A stretch of DNA of 33,954 nt, from the NCBI RefSeq assembly GCF_000006405.1, contig NW_003209678.1, positions 77,138 to 111,091 on the forward strand, in the 5' to 3' direction. Of this stretch, positions 10,431 to 20,958 are shown in pieces (within the stretch, counting starts at the first letter, position 1; each line of letters starts with the position of its first letter). The position numbers and the translations under genes were made by a program. The DNA comes from Perkinsus marinus ATCC 50983 (Eukaryota > Perkinsozoa > Perkinsida > Perkinsidae). Under the pieces are notes generated by a model, which saw only the letters and a program-made list of their open reading frames with translations, was not told where the DNA came from and did not search any database.

Positions 10431-11868
10431 TTATAAATAGCTAGACTGACGATTCCGACAATCCAACATGACAATATGACAACCTTGAATATTCTTGGAA
10501 TGGGAAAGCAATTGCAACCCAGAAATAATGATAACAGCAACCTGGATATCCAACGTCAGAACGAACTCGAGGGGAAATGTCAACTTACCCGATTGTTGTA
10601 GCAGTGACACTATGAACTACAAGTCGGGGCACCATGGGGGACAGTATTAAAAAGGTCAAATATGTTGGTATTCCTGGCTGCACCCACCTGAGAACTCCGC
10701 AGATTCCTATTTTCACTATCCACCTTATAATAATATTATTATGTATGATATGCATTGCAATACATTAAATGGATGCGAGAATCTCGTTGTCTACCGCAGT
10801 CATCTATTCCTGATGATCTTCAGACCAGCTCTCGCCGTGCGTCCAACACACATAAAATATATCAATAGTTAGAATGGAATATTCCTTTATGAAATATCCA
10901 TATGATAGAAAGACAATATATTAGTATTAGATATATCATAAAGTATGATACATAGCATTGCATAGCTCACCTCCAACAACGATCCCATCCACTCCGACTC
11001 TCTGGTTCTTCCTCTTCTCGATGCGCTCGGAAATCAGCGGGCAATTTCGGACCAGCCTGACAAAACAAAATAGGAATATGATATTCCTATGATTATCCAT
11101 ATTCCTAATATTAATATGAATCATATTCCGAATATCCAAGTGCATTACACGTCTTACCTGACTTGATACAATCTCTTTCGCTTCTGAAGCTGCAACTTTC
11201 ATGACCCCAGTGATCCCACGACTTCGAATCTCGCCAGCCAGATCGGCTAAGGCGAGTATTTCATCTCTTGCGAAGTCGCCAAGTCTCGTCACTGAGCTCA
11301 ACGTAGATGCATCATCACCACCGGAATCTCTACGATCGTAGGCGGCGGAGTAGTTCACATTGGGAGTGCTTGGCGCCTCATAATTTTGCATCCATGCGAA
11401 GTCTTCATCCCCCTGTCCCGGAGTGGCCTCTTCTGAACCAGAAATTCACATACAAATTCGGGTAGAAGTGTACAGAAACCACGTCCCTCAGACACATGCA
11501 GTTGACCGTGTGCATATACTCACTGCCTTTGAGACTCGCGTGTGAGGTCTTATTCTTGGAAATCAAGTCAGCAACCCCTACCTGTTGTGTTGCATATCAT
11601 ATCCGACCACCGTGCCGAACTCGCCGTTCATCCATGGGAAACTCGTCAACCCACACAGCTGGACAGCCTGAGGAGGAAAAACAATGAAGGCTGATACCAG
11701 CCAAGTCCCCACTTCTCCTTCTGCTGGCCATTCTTGATCGAGAAATGCATCCTCTGACCTCGGGCCTGCCTCCAAGTCTCGGACACTCACATCTACATCA
11801 CTCGAAGATGAGCAGGATGAGAAGGAGGCGGTTGACAGTGACCGCGAACGTGGCGGTATGTGAAGCAT
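10431..11868 (-). CDS. Unknown protein with C-terminal membrane region, 9 exons
   Basis: Exons in gene order: 11713-11868, 11582-11667, 11524-11534, 11158-11432, 10971-11056, 10764-10817, 10589-10723, 10484-10541, 10431-10445. They total 876 nt (291 aa), in phase throughout. I do not recognise the family. Residues 1-52 are Ser-rich then acidic. NGEFGTVVGYD near residue 70 resembles a short SH3-like barrel motif. A long acidic/helical middle follows (LADLAGEIRSRG, KVAASEAKEIVSSQ). Hydrophobic segments lie at about 223-234, 241-259 and 268-280 (WIVKIGICGVL, YLTFLILSPMVP, LLLSLFLGCNC), so the protein is probably anchored by its C-terminus. An 11-bp exon (11524-11534) is needed to keep frame and is the weakest call. 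The intron 11668-11712 is 45 nt, in frame and stop-free, so it could instead be coding. The start could lie further upstream. Confidence 0.6.
11441..11523 (+). mobile_element. Element 2, tail-only fragment
   Basis: AAATTCGGGTAGAAGTGTAC to TTGACCGTGTGCATATACTC; the head half is absent. It fills the intron 11433-11523, and its outer end supplies the GTGAGT donor read on the minus strand. Confidence 0.75.
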
Positions 11869-14003
11869 TAGATACAACTATCAATCGATCTCAGCGCCAC
11901 ACCAAGGATGAGGATACGTAGGATCGATCATACGTCGAGTATCGTCTTTCCTCAGCGCATACTACTGAATATCACATCTAGTTCATAAGTGAAAAAACCA
12001 ACCACGGGCGAGTCGGCATGTACGAGTGGCAAAGACATTTCACTTCCATCCACAACTTCGTGATGGACCTCCCAATTCTGCCCGTAGCTTCTCGTGTGAT
12101 GAACCTCGTGCTAGTAGAGCTTTCAACTTCGCAAGTAGTAACCTCGAATTCGAGTTAGTGTGTTCAATTTTCATCACCACACTGCGCGACGTTCATTTTC
12201 ATGACATAGAGAAGAACGATTTTCCTAATTCTTTACACCTAAACTTCAGCTCCTATTTGAGCTCATCTGTTGACTGGATAAACGTCTCACCCATGGCTCG
12301 TACAATCTACCATGTCGAACGTGTATAATTTTGTTTCCACTCGAAAAAAATTGAGCTCATTCGAAATCAGTGCTGACGTTGGATTCTGACCATCGCCCCC
12401 AAACTTCGCTCGGATTCCCATCTCGCGAACTACTAGTATCCATACACTGCGTAACACAACTCAGCGAACCGCATCGAGCGAGATCATCCATATTCGAAAC
12501 AGATCGCAACGTATAGTCCCTCGTGTAATAGGAATAGTATTGAGTTCCAAATTTCCAGGCCATTTCCCTACTACTATCCAACACAACATCACAATTAAAC
12601 TCTACCTCAGTGAGATCGCCAAGCAATGCAATCAATGCAACCTCAATGAGGTCTCATGCCACTACACGGTGTTGATCACACGTATTGCAGACTGTGTATG
12701 TGAATGTGAAGTCCAGGGTCGACAACATAGCATCAACTCACGATGGATCAGTTCACACCTATTCCACGGGGAGAAAGAAGCTCGAGGCACATAAGGCGGC
12801 TCCGACTGCCCATGCAACTACTTCTCCTAACTTCTTCTTACAAGGAAAACAACACCTCGTATGAGTCCTCCAGGACAGATCACAGCTTCTACAGAAAATG
12901 CTTTCTATGTGAACACTACTTCAAAAAATACGTTTGGTTTTCTCACCTGAGCTCAGGAATTTCCTCATTATATTTACACCCGACTAAGGTCAGTAAAAGT
13001 GTCCAAAGACCAGCGCGAATTCTGCCTACTGTCACCAGCACGAACGGCTGAATCTTCCATAATCGAATATTTTAATCTATCAATTTGACGTACCACTCCA
13101 AGGCCAACTCTCGCCATATAAAACACAACATACAGGCTCTTGCTCATCATCACTAGTTGATACACAGGCCCGAAAGACGATAACAATATTATGATAATAC
13201 CAACACAATTGCTACCGCAACAAAACCTATGTAACTAGTGAGCCTCTCATACTCTCGACAAGGAGAGTAAAAGCGATCCAGAAATACGACGCAACCATAG
13301 GCTGCCTTTGCCAGAGTATATACATGTGAATGATAAAAGTGTACAAAATTCGAATATAAAACTGCTGATAATCAGTAAGACTATGTGAACGACTACTGAA
13401 ACACAGTCATCCATCGACCGGGCGAACTTGAGCAAGACAATTAGGATTCACGATCATATGATACGAATGAGATAGCCTCGAGACCAAGGCGAAAATTTCT
13501 TCACACATAACCGGTGATCAAGACGGAAAAATCCCCCAATAACAGAAGAGCCACAGACGCAGCCCTTCCTATGTTCATCATCATACACAGTCCGTACGGA
13601 GCCGTGACACTTCAGAAGCACAAGGAACCTAAACCGCAATGATTTCTCTCATCTTATCATAAATTCCACACAAGCACTAACGCAAATTCACTATTCGACA
13701 CGATGGTATGCTCCGTAAAATTGACATTCTTCACCCGACTTTGATAGACCTCGCCATTCGACGATTACTACCATCACAACAGGAATCGGAATCGAAAGTC
13801 AACGAAGATCAAAATATTCAACATAAATATGCATAGACGAACGCTCCATATCATTGCTATATTAAACGTCACACACGTCCCTTCACATGTGCTCTTCCGC
13901 GAAACCATACCCCGAAACAGCCAGAAAAAAGGTACGTAATTTTGCGATTTTTTTCCTACTATCTACGATTGTCCATCCCTACGTCCCCCCTATAAAATTT
14001 CGT
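11869..14003. other. Gene-poor stretch with one decayed element 2 copy (about 12927-13045)
   Basis: The element fragment shows TTCTCACCTGAGCTCAGGAA and CTACTGTCACCAGCACGAA. A 92-codon minus-strand frame at 12357-12635 has plausible composition but no ATG in context, no splice partner and no motif. I see no tRNA or strong hairpin. Confidence 0.35.
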
Positions 14004-17000
14004 TCAACAGACATCGAATTGACGCCAAAACCGCCGCATATCAACCAATGCATAAATACAAAATTTCACGAATTTTCTCCCAAGAAAATTGGTGTTAGCC
14101 ATCACCCTAAAGCGATACCACGCTACTAATTTGACCCCAACCCCCCTATAGGACATCCCATTTTGTATTGCCTGCAAATATGACGTCCTCCTCAGAGATC
14201 CTTCGCTCTCACTGTTGCCAGAAACAGGATGACCAATCATATAGCAGAAGTTCGGCAGATATATAACCGTCAAAGTTGAATCGGACCAATAACACTCCCC
14301 ATCCTGAAAATTTGTCAATAACTATAAAGCCGACGCGGAACCCCTACAATGCTATACGCAATTTTATGTTTATCAGCAATCTTCCCCTTAGGCTTCAACT
14401 CGACTCGCTGTACGCCATGCCTGCGATAAGGGACCAAGCTTCTCCTGAGATCTACCACTGTTATTCTCACTCAATATCAAAAGTGGGACGATGCCCCGTA
14501 GCATCCTTTAGAGCCGTTGACGATTTATGTAAACCAATCAGTGAAAAATAGTGTAGTAGCTGAACCTACCACAAATGAAAATTTCCCAGAAACTTCAACT
14601 AGGCTTCAAACTCACCTTATTGCGATTTGTAGTCAGGAACATACTCTCACTCCGCTTCAGCTCGTCACCGACGGAACAAGGGGCAAAATTCTTGGGCGGA
14701 GGATACTACACAATCAAAGACACATTTAGTTCTGATAGATATACGTCCCCGGGTGAGATAAAAATAAAGAGAATGCTACTAATTTGATGAAAATTTCATA
14801 GGAAACTGATCGGAGAAGATCGAAAACGAGTTCTCCCGGGAATATTATAGGTTTCTGGATGAATCCTTGTGGACAAAACCGCGCATTCACAGGCAAATCA
14901 GACCAACTCACGATGTGTTTATTATGAACATCTCGGAAGAGCTCAGGACTGACGATATCGTAGCTTCCCTTGTCGCTCCTAGTCTTCGTCACACTGCAAC
15001 TACCAGTGAAATCGACATCAACGTCGTCGGTCGTGCTCAATTTTCCCGAAGTCGTATTGCTATCGCCACTCCTTCTAGAATCTTCCACCAGGCTCGAGCC
15101 CTTACTAGGTGATGAGCTATTCATATCATCCCTGAAAAAATTATGAAAAATTCCTAGCTAGTGAGCCTACAGATTATGAACGGTCTTGATATCAGCTTCG
15201 TAATCCGTCACCTTGGCACAGATAACACTGCGAGCGCCGCATACACCATATCTGCGATAAAACGTATGAGCGACAATATGTTTCCCAGTGCGGCTCACCT
15301 GGCAGTTCCCAGGAGATCCCTCCACCCACGAGCCTTCATATTCACGAAAGAGATAAAACCGAGGGACACTGAGAACAGCAAGTTAGAAGTCTCAGTGTAG
15401 GGGGGAAATGTGCACAAGATCAACTACATGTGTTGGTGGTGACAATGTGAAAATTCTAAGGATTTTTTTTGGAAAATTCTTGCTGATTTCTGTACACTTC
15501 TAACCTAATTCATATGTAAACCCCTTTCATTAGTGAGGAAGCTTCTGAGCTCAGCTGAGGAAAGCAAACATATATTCCTACTCCAACACTGTGTTCATTC
15601 CTGAGCTCAGCTGAGGAAAGCAAACATATATTCCTACTCCAACACTGTGTTCATTCCTGAGCTCAGCTGAGGAAAGCAAACATATATTCCTACTCCAACA
15701 CTGTGTTCACTCCTGAGCTCAGCTGAGGAAAGCAAACATATATTCCTACTCCAACACTGTGTTCACTCCTGAGCTCAGCTGAGGAAAGGAAACATATATT
15801 CCTACTCCAACACTGTGTTCACTCCTGAGCTCAGCTGAGGAAAGGAAACATATGTTCATACTCCAACACTGTGTTCACTCCTGAGCTCAGCTGAATGAAG
15901 GCACACATATTCCTCCAACACTACGAACTCACCCATGCACGTTGCAATGATATCGATGGTCCCAGTCTCATTAACAACCTTCATCACGTCAAGTGGTCGA
16001 TACGATCCTTTTGCAGAGTAAAACGATGCCGTGAGGGGGTTCGCAACGCCGCGGACTTCAGCCAGAGCATTAGCAGTGCCGCCAGGCAGCTGCCCCACAG
16101 GCACGAACCTAGCTCGTGGATCTGGATTCCTAGATAGACCATTGACAGCCTCATCTGAAAAGGCAATAATAGTAATTCCAAAAAAGCTGTACAAAAAGTC
16201 TTACCGACGGTACCGTCGCCACCAATAACAATGACCATTCTATAGCGGTCGACATCCAAACGCTCGCAATCTTCTTCTATGTGCATCCGGTGAGTCGTCT
16301 CTACTTTATCATACCTAACGACAGCACTCATAGACGAACACAGTCATGCTCATCCAGTGTGCAAAGAACATACTACTGAGGGAATTTTGAAATTTATTAT
16401 TGTACACTCCTAACCGAATGTCTATAACTAGGAAGGAAACTCGAATGAGCTCAGCTGAGGAAAACGATCAACATGAAATCCTCCAACACTGTGCTCAACT
16501 CACTCGACATCGGCGATCGCAAACATGGGCTTCAAGAACTTGCGAAAGAGTTCCCTCGCAATCCTTTTTCCTCCATAAGGGTTCACGAAAACCAAGACCT
16601 TCCCAGCCGCTTGCTTTGCTCTCAAAGTCTCGTACCATTCAGTGCGAGCCTCGTCGCTCTCGAACGCCACTGAAAATGACAATGCACTGCTAACAAGGCA
16701 TCATCCAGGAACCTATAATGTTTTCAAGACGACCTCATTTTGAATTTTCCGAATGGCGAGGAACACATTCATCGATCAGTTTCCCATGTAAATATCATCA
16801 CACTAGGAATCGTTATTTCTCAAAGCCAAAGGCAAGTCTAAGAAGCCAAGACTTACATCTAACTTGCTTTAGTTCCCTCACAGAAGGCTCGAGGTACTGC
16901 TGAGGGCACACCCAAAAATCCAACCGGAATCTTCCAGCCTTCTCGTCCGCATTCTCGATCTTCTTCGCACCGAGGACGTCAAATACCGGGATGAAGACTC

Positions 17001-17255
17001 TGTCTCTCCCAGCAGCCAGGATGAGCTCTTGCGTTGAAGGGTTGACTTTGATTAGCACGAGTAGCCCTTTTTTGTTGAGCAACTTGCACTCGGTGTAAGA
17101 GAAGTCTTCAGTAGCATCCTGAAGTGAAGTATCTACGCAGGAGTCATTGACGCCAGGAAACCTACGAATTTGGTACGCTCAGAACGATAGGTCGTGTGCT
17201 TGCCTAGCACCGACGAGAATACACCGAGCTTCGAACCTCCTCCGAAGACCGGCAT
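14004..17255 (-). CDS. Sphingosine kinase-like lipid kinase (DAGK catalytic family)
   Basis: Twelve exons in gene order: 17166-17255, 16857-17118, 16504-16669, 16205-16314, 15933-16154, 15299-15368, 15171-15251, 14912-15131, 14616-14705, 14471-14565, 14348-14420, 14004-14303. Total 1779 nt (592 aa), phases consistent. An N-terminal PH-like region (31-117) precedes the catalytic domain. The domain shows VFVNPYGGKR (144-153), the nucleotide-binding GGDGT (204-208) followed by DEAVNGL, LPGGTANALA (232-241), SLGFISFVN and a late DGE (494-496). This layout matches sphingosine/ceramide kinases, which phosphorylate long-chain bases at membranes. LPGGT replaces the more usual PxGS/T-type loop. Residues 334-407 form a Ser/Asp-rich insert with low-complexity stretches. 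The C-terminus beyond about residue 520 is unlike the family and may hide another intron. Intron 5 holds a 7-unit element 2 array. Confidence 0.88.
15393..15923 (-). mobile_element. Element 2 copy with 7 tandem head units, in a lipid-kinase intron
   Basis: Tail at 15393-15540 (CAGTGTAGGGGGGAAATGTG; TGTGTTGGTGGTGACAATG). Head units of 56 bp repeat from about 15545 to 15923, each TGAGCTCAGCTGAGGAAAG ... TCCAACACTGTGTTCA. The last unit is shortened and ends 9 bp from the splice donor at 15932. Confidence 0.92.
16355..16491 (-). mobile_element. Element 2 copy in lipid-kinase intron 3
   Basis: CAGTGTGCAAAGAACATACT at one end and CCTCCAACACTGTG at the other, with GAGCTCAGCTGAGGAAAACG between. The host intron is 189 bp. 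Confidence 0.75.
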
Positions 17256-17284
17256 AGAAACCGGGAAAGAACTAAACTCTGAGC

Positions 17285-17457
17285 TCACATAGAATATGCA
17301 TATGGTTTACTACACGTGTTGGTCACAATGTGAAAATTCTGAGGAAATTTTGGAATTTCCTCGTTGGGCTCTGTAGGTATCTATCCGAATTTGTATATAA
17401 ATTTCGATAAGGATACTAATCTCGGCTGAGGAATACGATCATAAATTCCAACACTTG
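17285..17457 (-). mobile_element. Element 2 copy upstream of the lipid kinase
   Basis: ATATGCATATGGTTTACTAC, GTGTTGGTCACAATGTG, CTCGGCTGAGGAATACG and AAATTCCAACACTTG. It begins about 30 bp from the kinase start codon, so it could sit in the promoter or 5' UTR. Confidence 0.75.
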
Positions 17458-17911
17458 ATTTCCGGGCGAGCGAGATCATAGGTACGCGCTGACCGTTTCT
17501 CGGGAGAGCATCACGAAATCTGTTGGCAGGTTGTAGTCGCTGAAGCCGCATCACGTCGGGTACGTGAGACATCAGGTAAAGTCTGAGGTCATATTCGCTG
17601 ATGGGCATGAAGCCACGCTGAATGACTAGCAGTCCTATGTGCTGTCCCTGGAGTGCCCCGTCTAGTAGTAATGAGACTTGGTCGCATAGACTTCAGAAGT
17701 CTACGTAGGTTCTATTTTGAGAGCTCTCTGAACTTGTACTACACATGGTGTTCACAAATCAAACGATTACATTGATCAACTGTAGCAGCATGTCTCTGTC
17801 GCGATGGGCTCCTTCTTGGGACTTCACCACATTTACTGCAAGATATAATTGTGTTACTTGTCGGGATTGCGCAGTCGCCTTGCCTTTGACACAAAGCTTT
17901 CCCGTATTATA

Positions 17912-17993
17912 CGACAGCGGCAGGATTCGAACCTGCGCAGGCAGAGCCTAGTGGATTTCTAGTCCACCTCCTTAACCACTCGGACACGCTGTC
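17912..17993 (-). tRNA. tRNA-Ser (anticodon AGA)
   Basis: 82-nt type II tRNA. Acceptor GACAGCG pairs with CGCTGTC, and the discriminator is G, as for serine. The anticodon stem GTGGA/TCCAC encloses CTAGAAA, giving AGA. The variable arm is long, and the T arm holds GGTTCGAATCC. It needs no intron. No run of four T appears within about 25 nt downstream, so the Pol III stop is not obvious. Confidence 0.93.
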
Positions 17994-18975
17994 TGATTTA
18001 TTTATTTGCTTTAACATACCTCGGATTGATTGGAATCCCGAAGCATCACAAGTTTCATTATGGTAGCAAAACTATTCAAGTCTTATAATATGAGACGATT
18101 ATCAAACGTTACCAGACAACTTTTCTGGTGACGTTTGATAAACGTCTCACTTGATTGGTGGTTTCACACTACGGCTTGTTTGAGACATTTTGGTTGAGTA
18201 AATAATTTCGAATTGGTAAAAAGTCTCTCACCAGCGATTGTGTTGGCCCAATTGAATTGGTCCAATTCCTTGTGCTCCGATCTCAACACGTCTTATACTC
18301 CAAATGAGAAGATTGCTGCAAACGTGGTCACTGACATCACAACTTTTTCGTTCTCGCACTGTCCATGTCTATTGACGATATGTGATATTCAGCTGCATCT
18401 AGACTACCGCCTGTGGCGGTGAAACTGACAGCTTCTAACTTCCGCCCATCGCTCTTCCACTGAGCGTTAGCATTAGCCTCTTTTCGAATCGTTTTATCGC
18501 ATAAAAAATGTACACACATATCCCCACAGTCAACAGTGACAATATGAGAATAACGGGAAATGTGTGATAACTCTCCTTGTTTTCCGTACACTTCACCCGA
18601 TTTCGTATATGTGAGCTTCAATAATCAGTGAGGAAACTACCACCGAGCTCAGCTGAGGAAAGCAAACATACATCCCAGTGGGATGTATCCCACCACTGAT
18701 GCCTTCCGAGCAGATTGAGTCAAGTCTCCAGGAAACACCGGAAATGCCCTACCACACCCCGCACATAACTTCAAAACACGACAAGGTTCACACACAAAGG
18801 TATATGGAATGATAAAACTACTATCTACGAAGACTATCAATGCTTTCTAAGCCTCGACAACAGCACGTGCACCAATCTCGACACCACCACAGAATTCGGC
18901 ATCTCAAATGCCCAGTTGACAGTTGAAAATGACAACAACAAGAAATGCCCAGCTGCTATCGAGACGGCTCCTCAA
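17994..18975. other. Gap between tRNA-Ser and Rab1: a hairpin and an element 2 copy
   Basis: 18091-18149 is an inverted repeat (TGAGACG ... ATCAAACGT ... TTTGATAAACGTCTCA) of about 59 bp. 18522-18699 is a minus element 2 copy (ATTCGTATATGTGAGC-like middle, CGAGCTCAGCTGAGGAAAGC head). It carries a private CATACATCCCAGTGGGATGT palindrome. No exon seen. Confidence 0.6.
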
Positions 18976-20958
18976 TCACCCACTGCAGCACCCAGATTGA
19001 TTGCCATGAGCAGGCTGTCCCGGCCTACCACACCACCGTCAAATCGTCTCAACTGTAGCACTATTACCTAAGACGTGCAGGGCCGCCCGCACCCGATCGA
19101 TTAGGCTGAGGCGTAGTCTTAACCCGTGACTTGATGCCTCTGGACATTTCAATGAATGCCTGTGAAAGATCAAAAATCATCGATTTTCGTAATTTTCAAG
19201 AATTCACCTGCTCAACGTTGTGCGAGTTTTTCGCAGAAGTTTCCAAAAAAGAAATTCCGAGCTGATCTGCCAACTCCTTACCCTCATCGTAGGTGACAAC
19301 CTGACGATGACACGCACCAACAACATATAGAGAAAACAACAACTGTCGCTATCACTAATGCAAGAGTCAGTGTTAGAGGAATATATGTTCGCTTTCTCCA
19401 GCTGAGCTCAGGAGTGAACACAGTGTTGGAGTAGGAATATATGTTCGCTTTCTCCAGCTGAGCTCAGGAGTGAACACAGTGTTGGAGTAGGAATATATGT
19501 TCGCTTTCTCCAGCTGAGCTCAGGAGTGAACACAGTGTTGGAGTAGGAATATATGTTCGCTTTCCTCAGCTGAGCTCAGGAGTGAACACAGTGTTGGAGT
19601 AGGAATATATGTTCGCTTTCTCCAGCTGAGCTCAGGAGTGAACACAGTGTTGGAGTAGGAATATATGTTCGCTTTCTCCAGCTGAGCTCAGGAGTGAACA
19701 CAGTGTTGGAGTAGGAATATATGTTCGCTTTCCTCGGCTGAGCTCAGGAGTGAACACAGTATTGGAGTAGGAATATATGTTTGCTTTCCTCAGCTGAGCT
19801 CAGGAGTGAACACAGTGTTGGAGTAGGAATATGTGTTTGCTTTCCTCAGCTGAGCTCAGGGGTTTCCTCACTAACTATACAAGTTCACAGAAACCAATAA
19901 GACTACCCAAAATTTTTATATTCTCACCAACACATTTCGCTGACCATGTGCATATTTTCCAACACTATGTAAAATACCTTTTTTGATGTGAGGTCACTCT
20001 TGTTGCCGACCAACAGCTTGCTGACATTCTCAGTCGCATATTTGTCAATTTCTTGCACCCAATGTTTAACATTGTTGAAGCTTTCACGATCCGTTACATC
20101 GTATCTGCACAAATACGGCGCGTGTCAATTTGATATGATGCAAATGTGTGTTATTTTCCGAGATCAGAAACTATATCGCATAAACAATGTAAGCATTGCT
20201 ATGAACATGTGATGTGATAAAAGTAACCTTTCGAGACTATGATAGCGACAAGTTGTTCACTATCATTAATCCCGGAATAGTAAACACACATTCTTCACAT
20301 AATATCAAATTCACACGTACTGTACTTGTATGAAATTCTTACACAATTATGATGCCGTGAGCTCCTCTATAGTAACTGGAAGTTATCGTTCTGAATCGCT
20401 CCTGGCCAGCCGTGTCCCACTGGAAAAAATAATCACCGTAAAAATTCCCTCTCTTCATATTATTACAATTTGCAATTTTATAGTTTTTCCATCAAGTTCA
20501 ATGGTACGAATCTTAAAGTCAACCCCGATGGTCGAAATGTAAGATTCAGTATAAGTGTCGTCCTGAAATCACATTTGTGTTGAACTCTACCAATTGCATT
20601 CGTTTTCTTACAGCAAACCTCAGCAATAAACACGATTTCCCCACGCCTGAATCGCCGATCAACAACAACTTGAATAAGTAGTCGCTAAAAATGAACAAAA
20701 ACGATCTCGTCCCTTTTGATACCGCAAAAAACCGAATTCCCATATGTCACCCTTGAGCGAAAGTATTGAACTTCTTGTCAAGCCACCGTTGGCGAAGCCT
20801 TGTACATATCTTATTGTCAAATAGAGGTTGATGATAACTCATACAAGCTGGAAAATTCTCAATATTTTTCCCATAAAAATCCACGAAAAATGAGACCCAA
20901 AAATTCCCATAGAATTATACGATACTCCCCGTCCCTATACTTACTATTCTGGGTTCAT
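18976..20958 (-). CDS. Rab1: Small GTPase Rab1
   Basis: Eight exons in gene order: 20945-20958, 20612-20684, 20467-20562, 20343-20419, 19978-20104, 19208-19300, 19068-19159, 18976-19024. Total 621 nt (206 aa), all GT-AG and in phase. All G boxes are present: GDSGVGKS (15-22), the switch I region [11 protein letters not shown] with T40, WDTAGQE (62-68), NKSD (121-124) and ETSAK (149-153). The Rab1-specific start [17 protein letters not shown] and the [20 protein letters not shown] block fix the subfamily. It acts in ER-to-Golgi vesicle transport, anchored by geranylgeranylation of the cysteine pair near the end. Here the tail is GCCSG, so the pair is followed by two residues. The first exon is only 14 nt. 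Introns 4 and 5 contain element 1 and a 9-unit element 2 array. Confidence 0.97.
19368..19969 (+). mobile_element. Element 2 copy with 9 tandem head units, in Rab1 intron 5
   Basis: Units begin at 19368 (53 bp), 19421, 19477, 19533, 19589, 19645, 19701, 19757 and 19813, an exact 56-bp period. Several units share the variant TTTCTCCAGCTGAG in place of TTTCCTCAGCTGAG. The variant units are clustered but not identical in order, as expected from local duplication. A single tail ends CCAACACTATG at about 19969, 8 bp from the splice donor. Confidence 0.95.
20116..20322 (-). mobile_element. Element 1, complete 207-bp copy in Rab1 intron 4
   Basis: Flanked by TA at 20114-20115 and 20323-20324. Ends CGGCGCGTGTCAATTTGATA and CAAATTCACACGTACTG. 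Same length as the copy at 5719-5925. Confidence 0.9.

Noticed and set aside
14726-15124. 132-codon minus-strand frame read as one gene
   Set aside because: Only 14912-15131 is kept, as exon 8 of the lipid kinase. The remainder reads through the donor GTGAGT into an intron.
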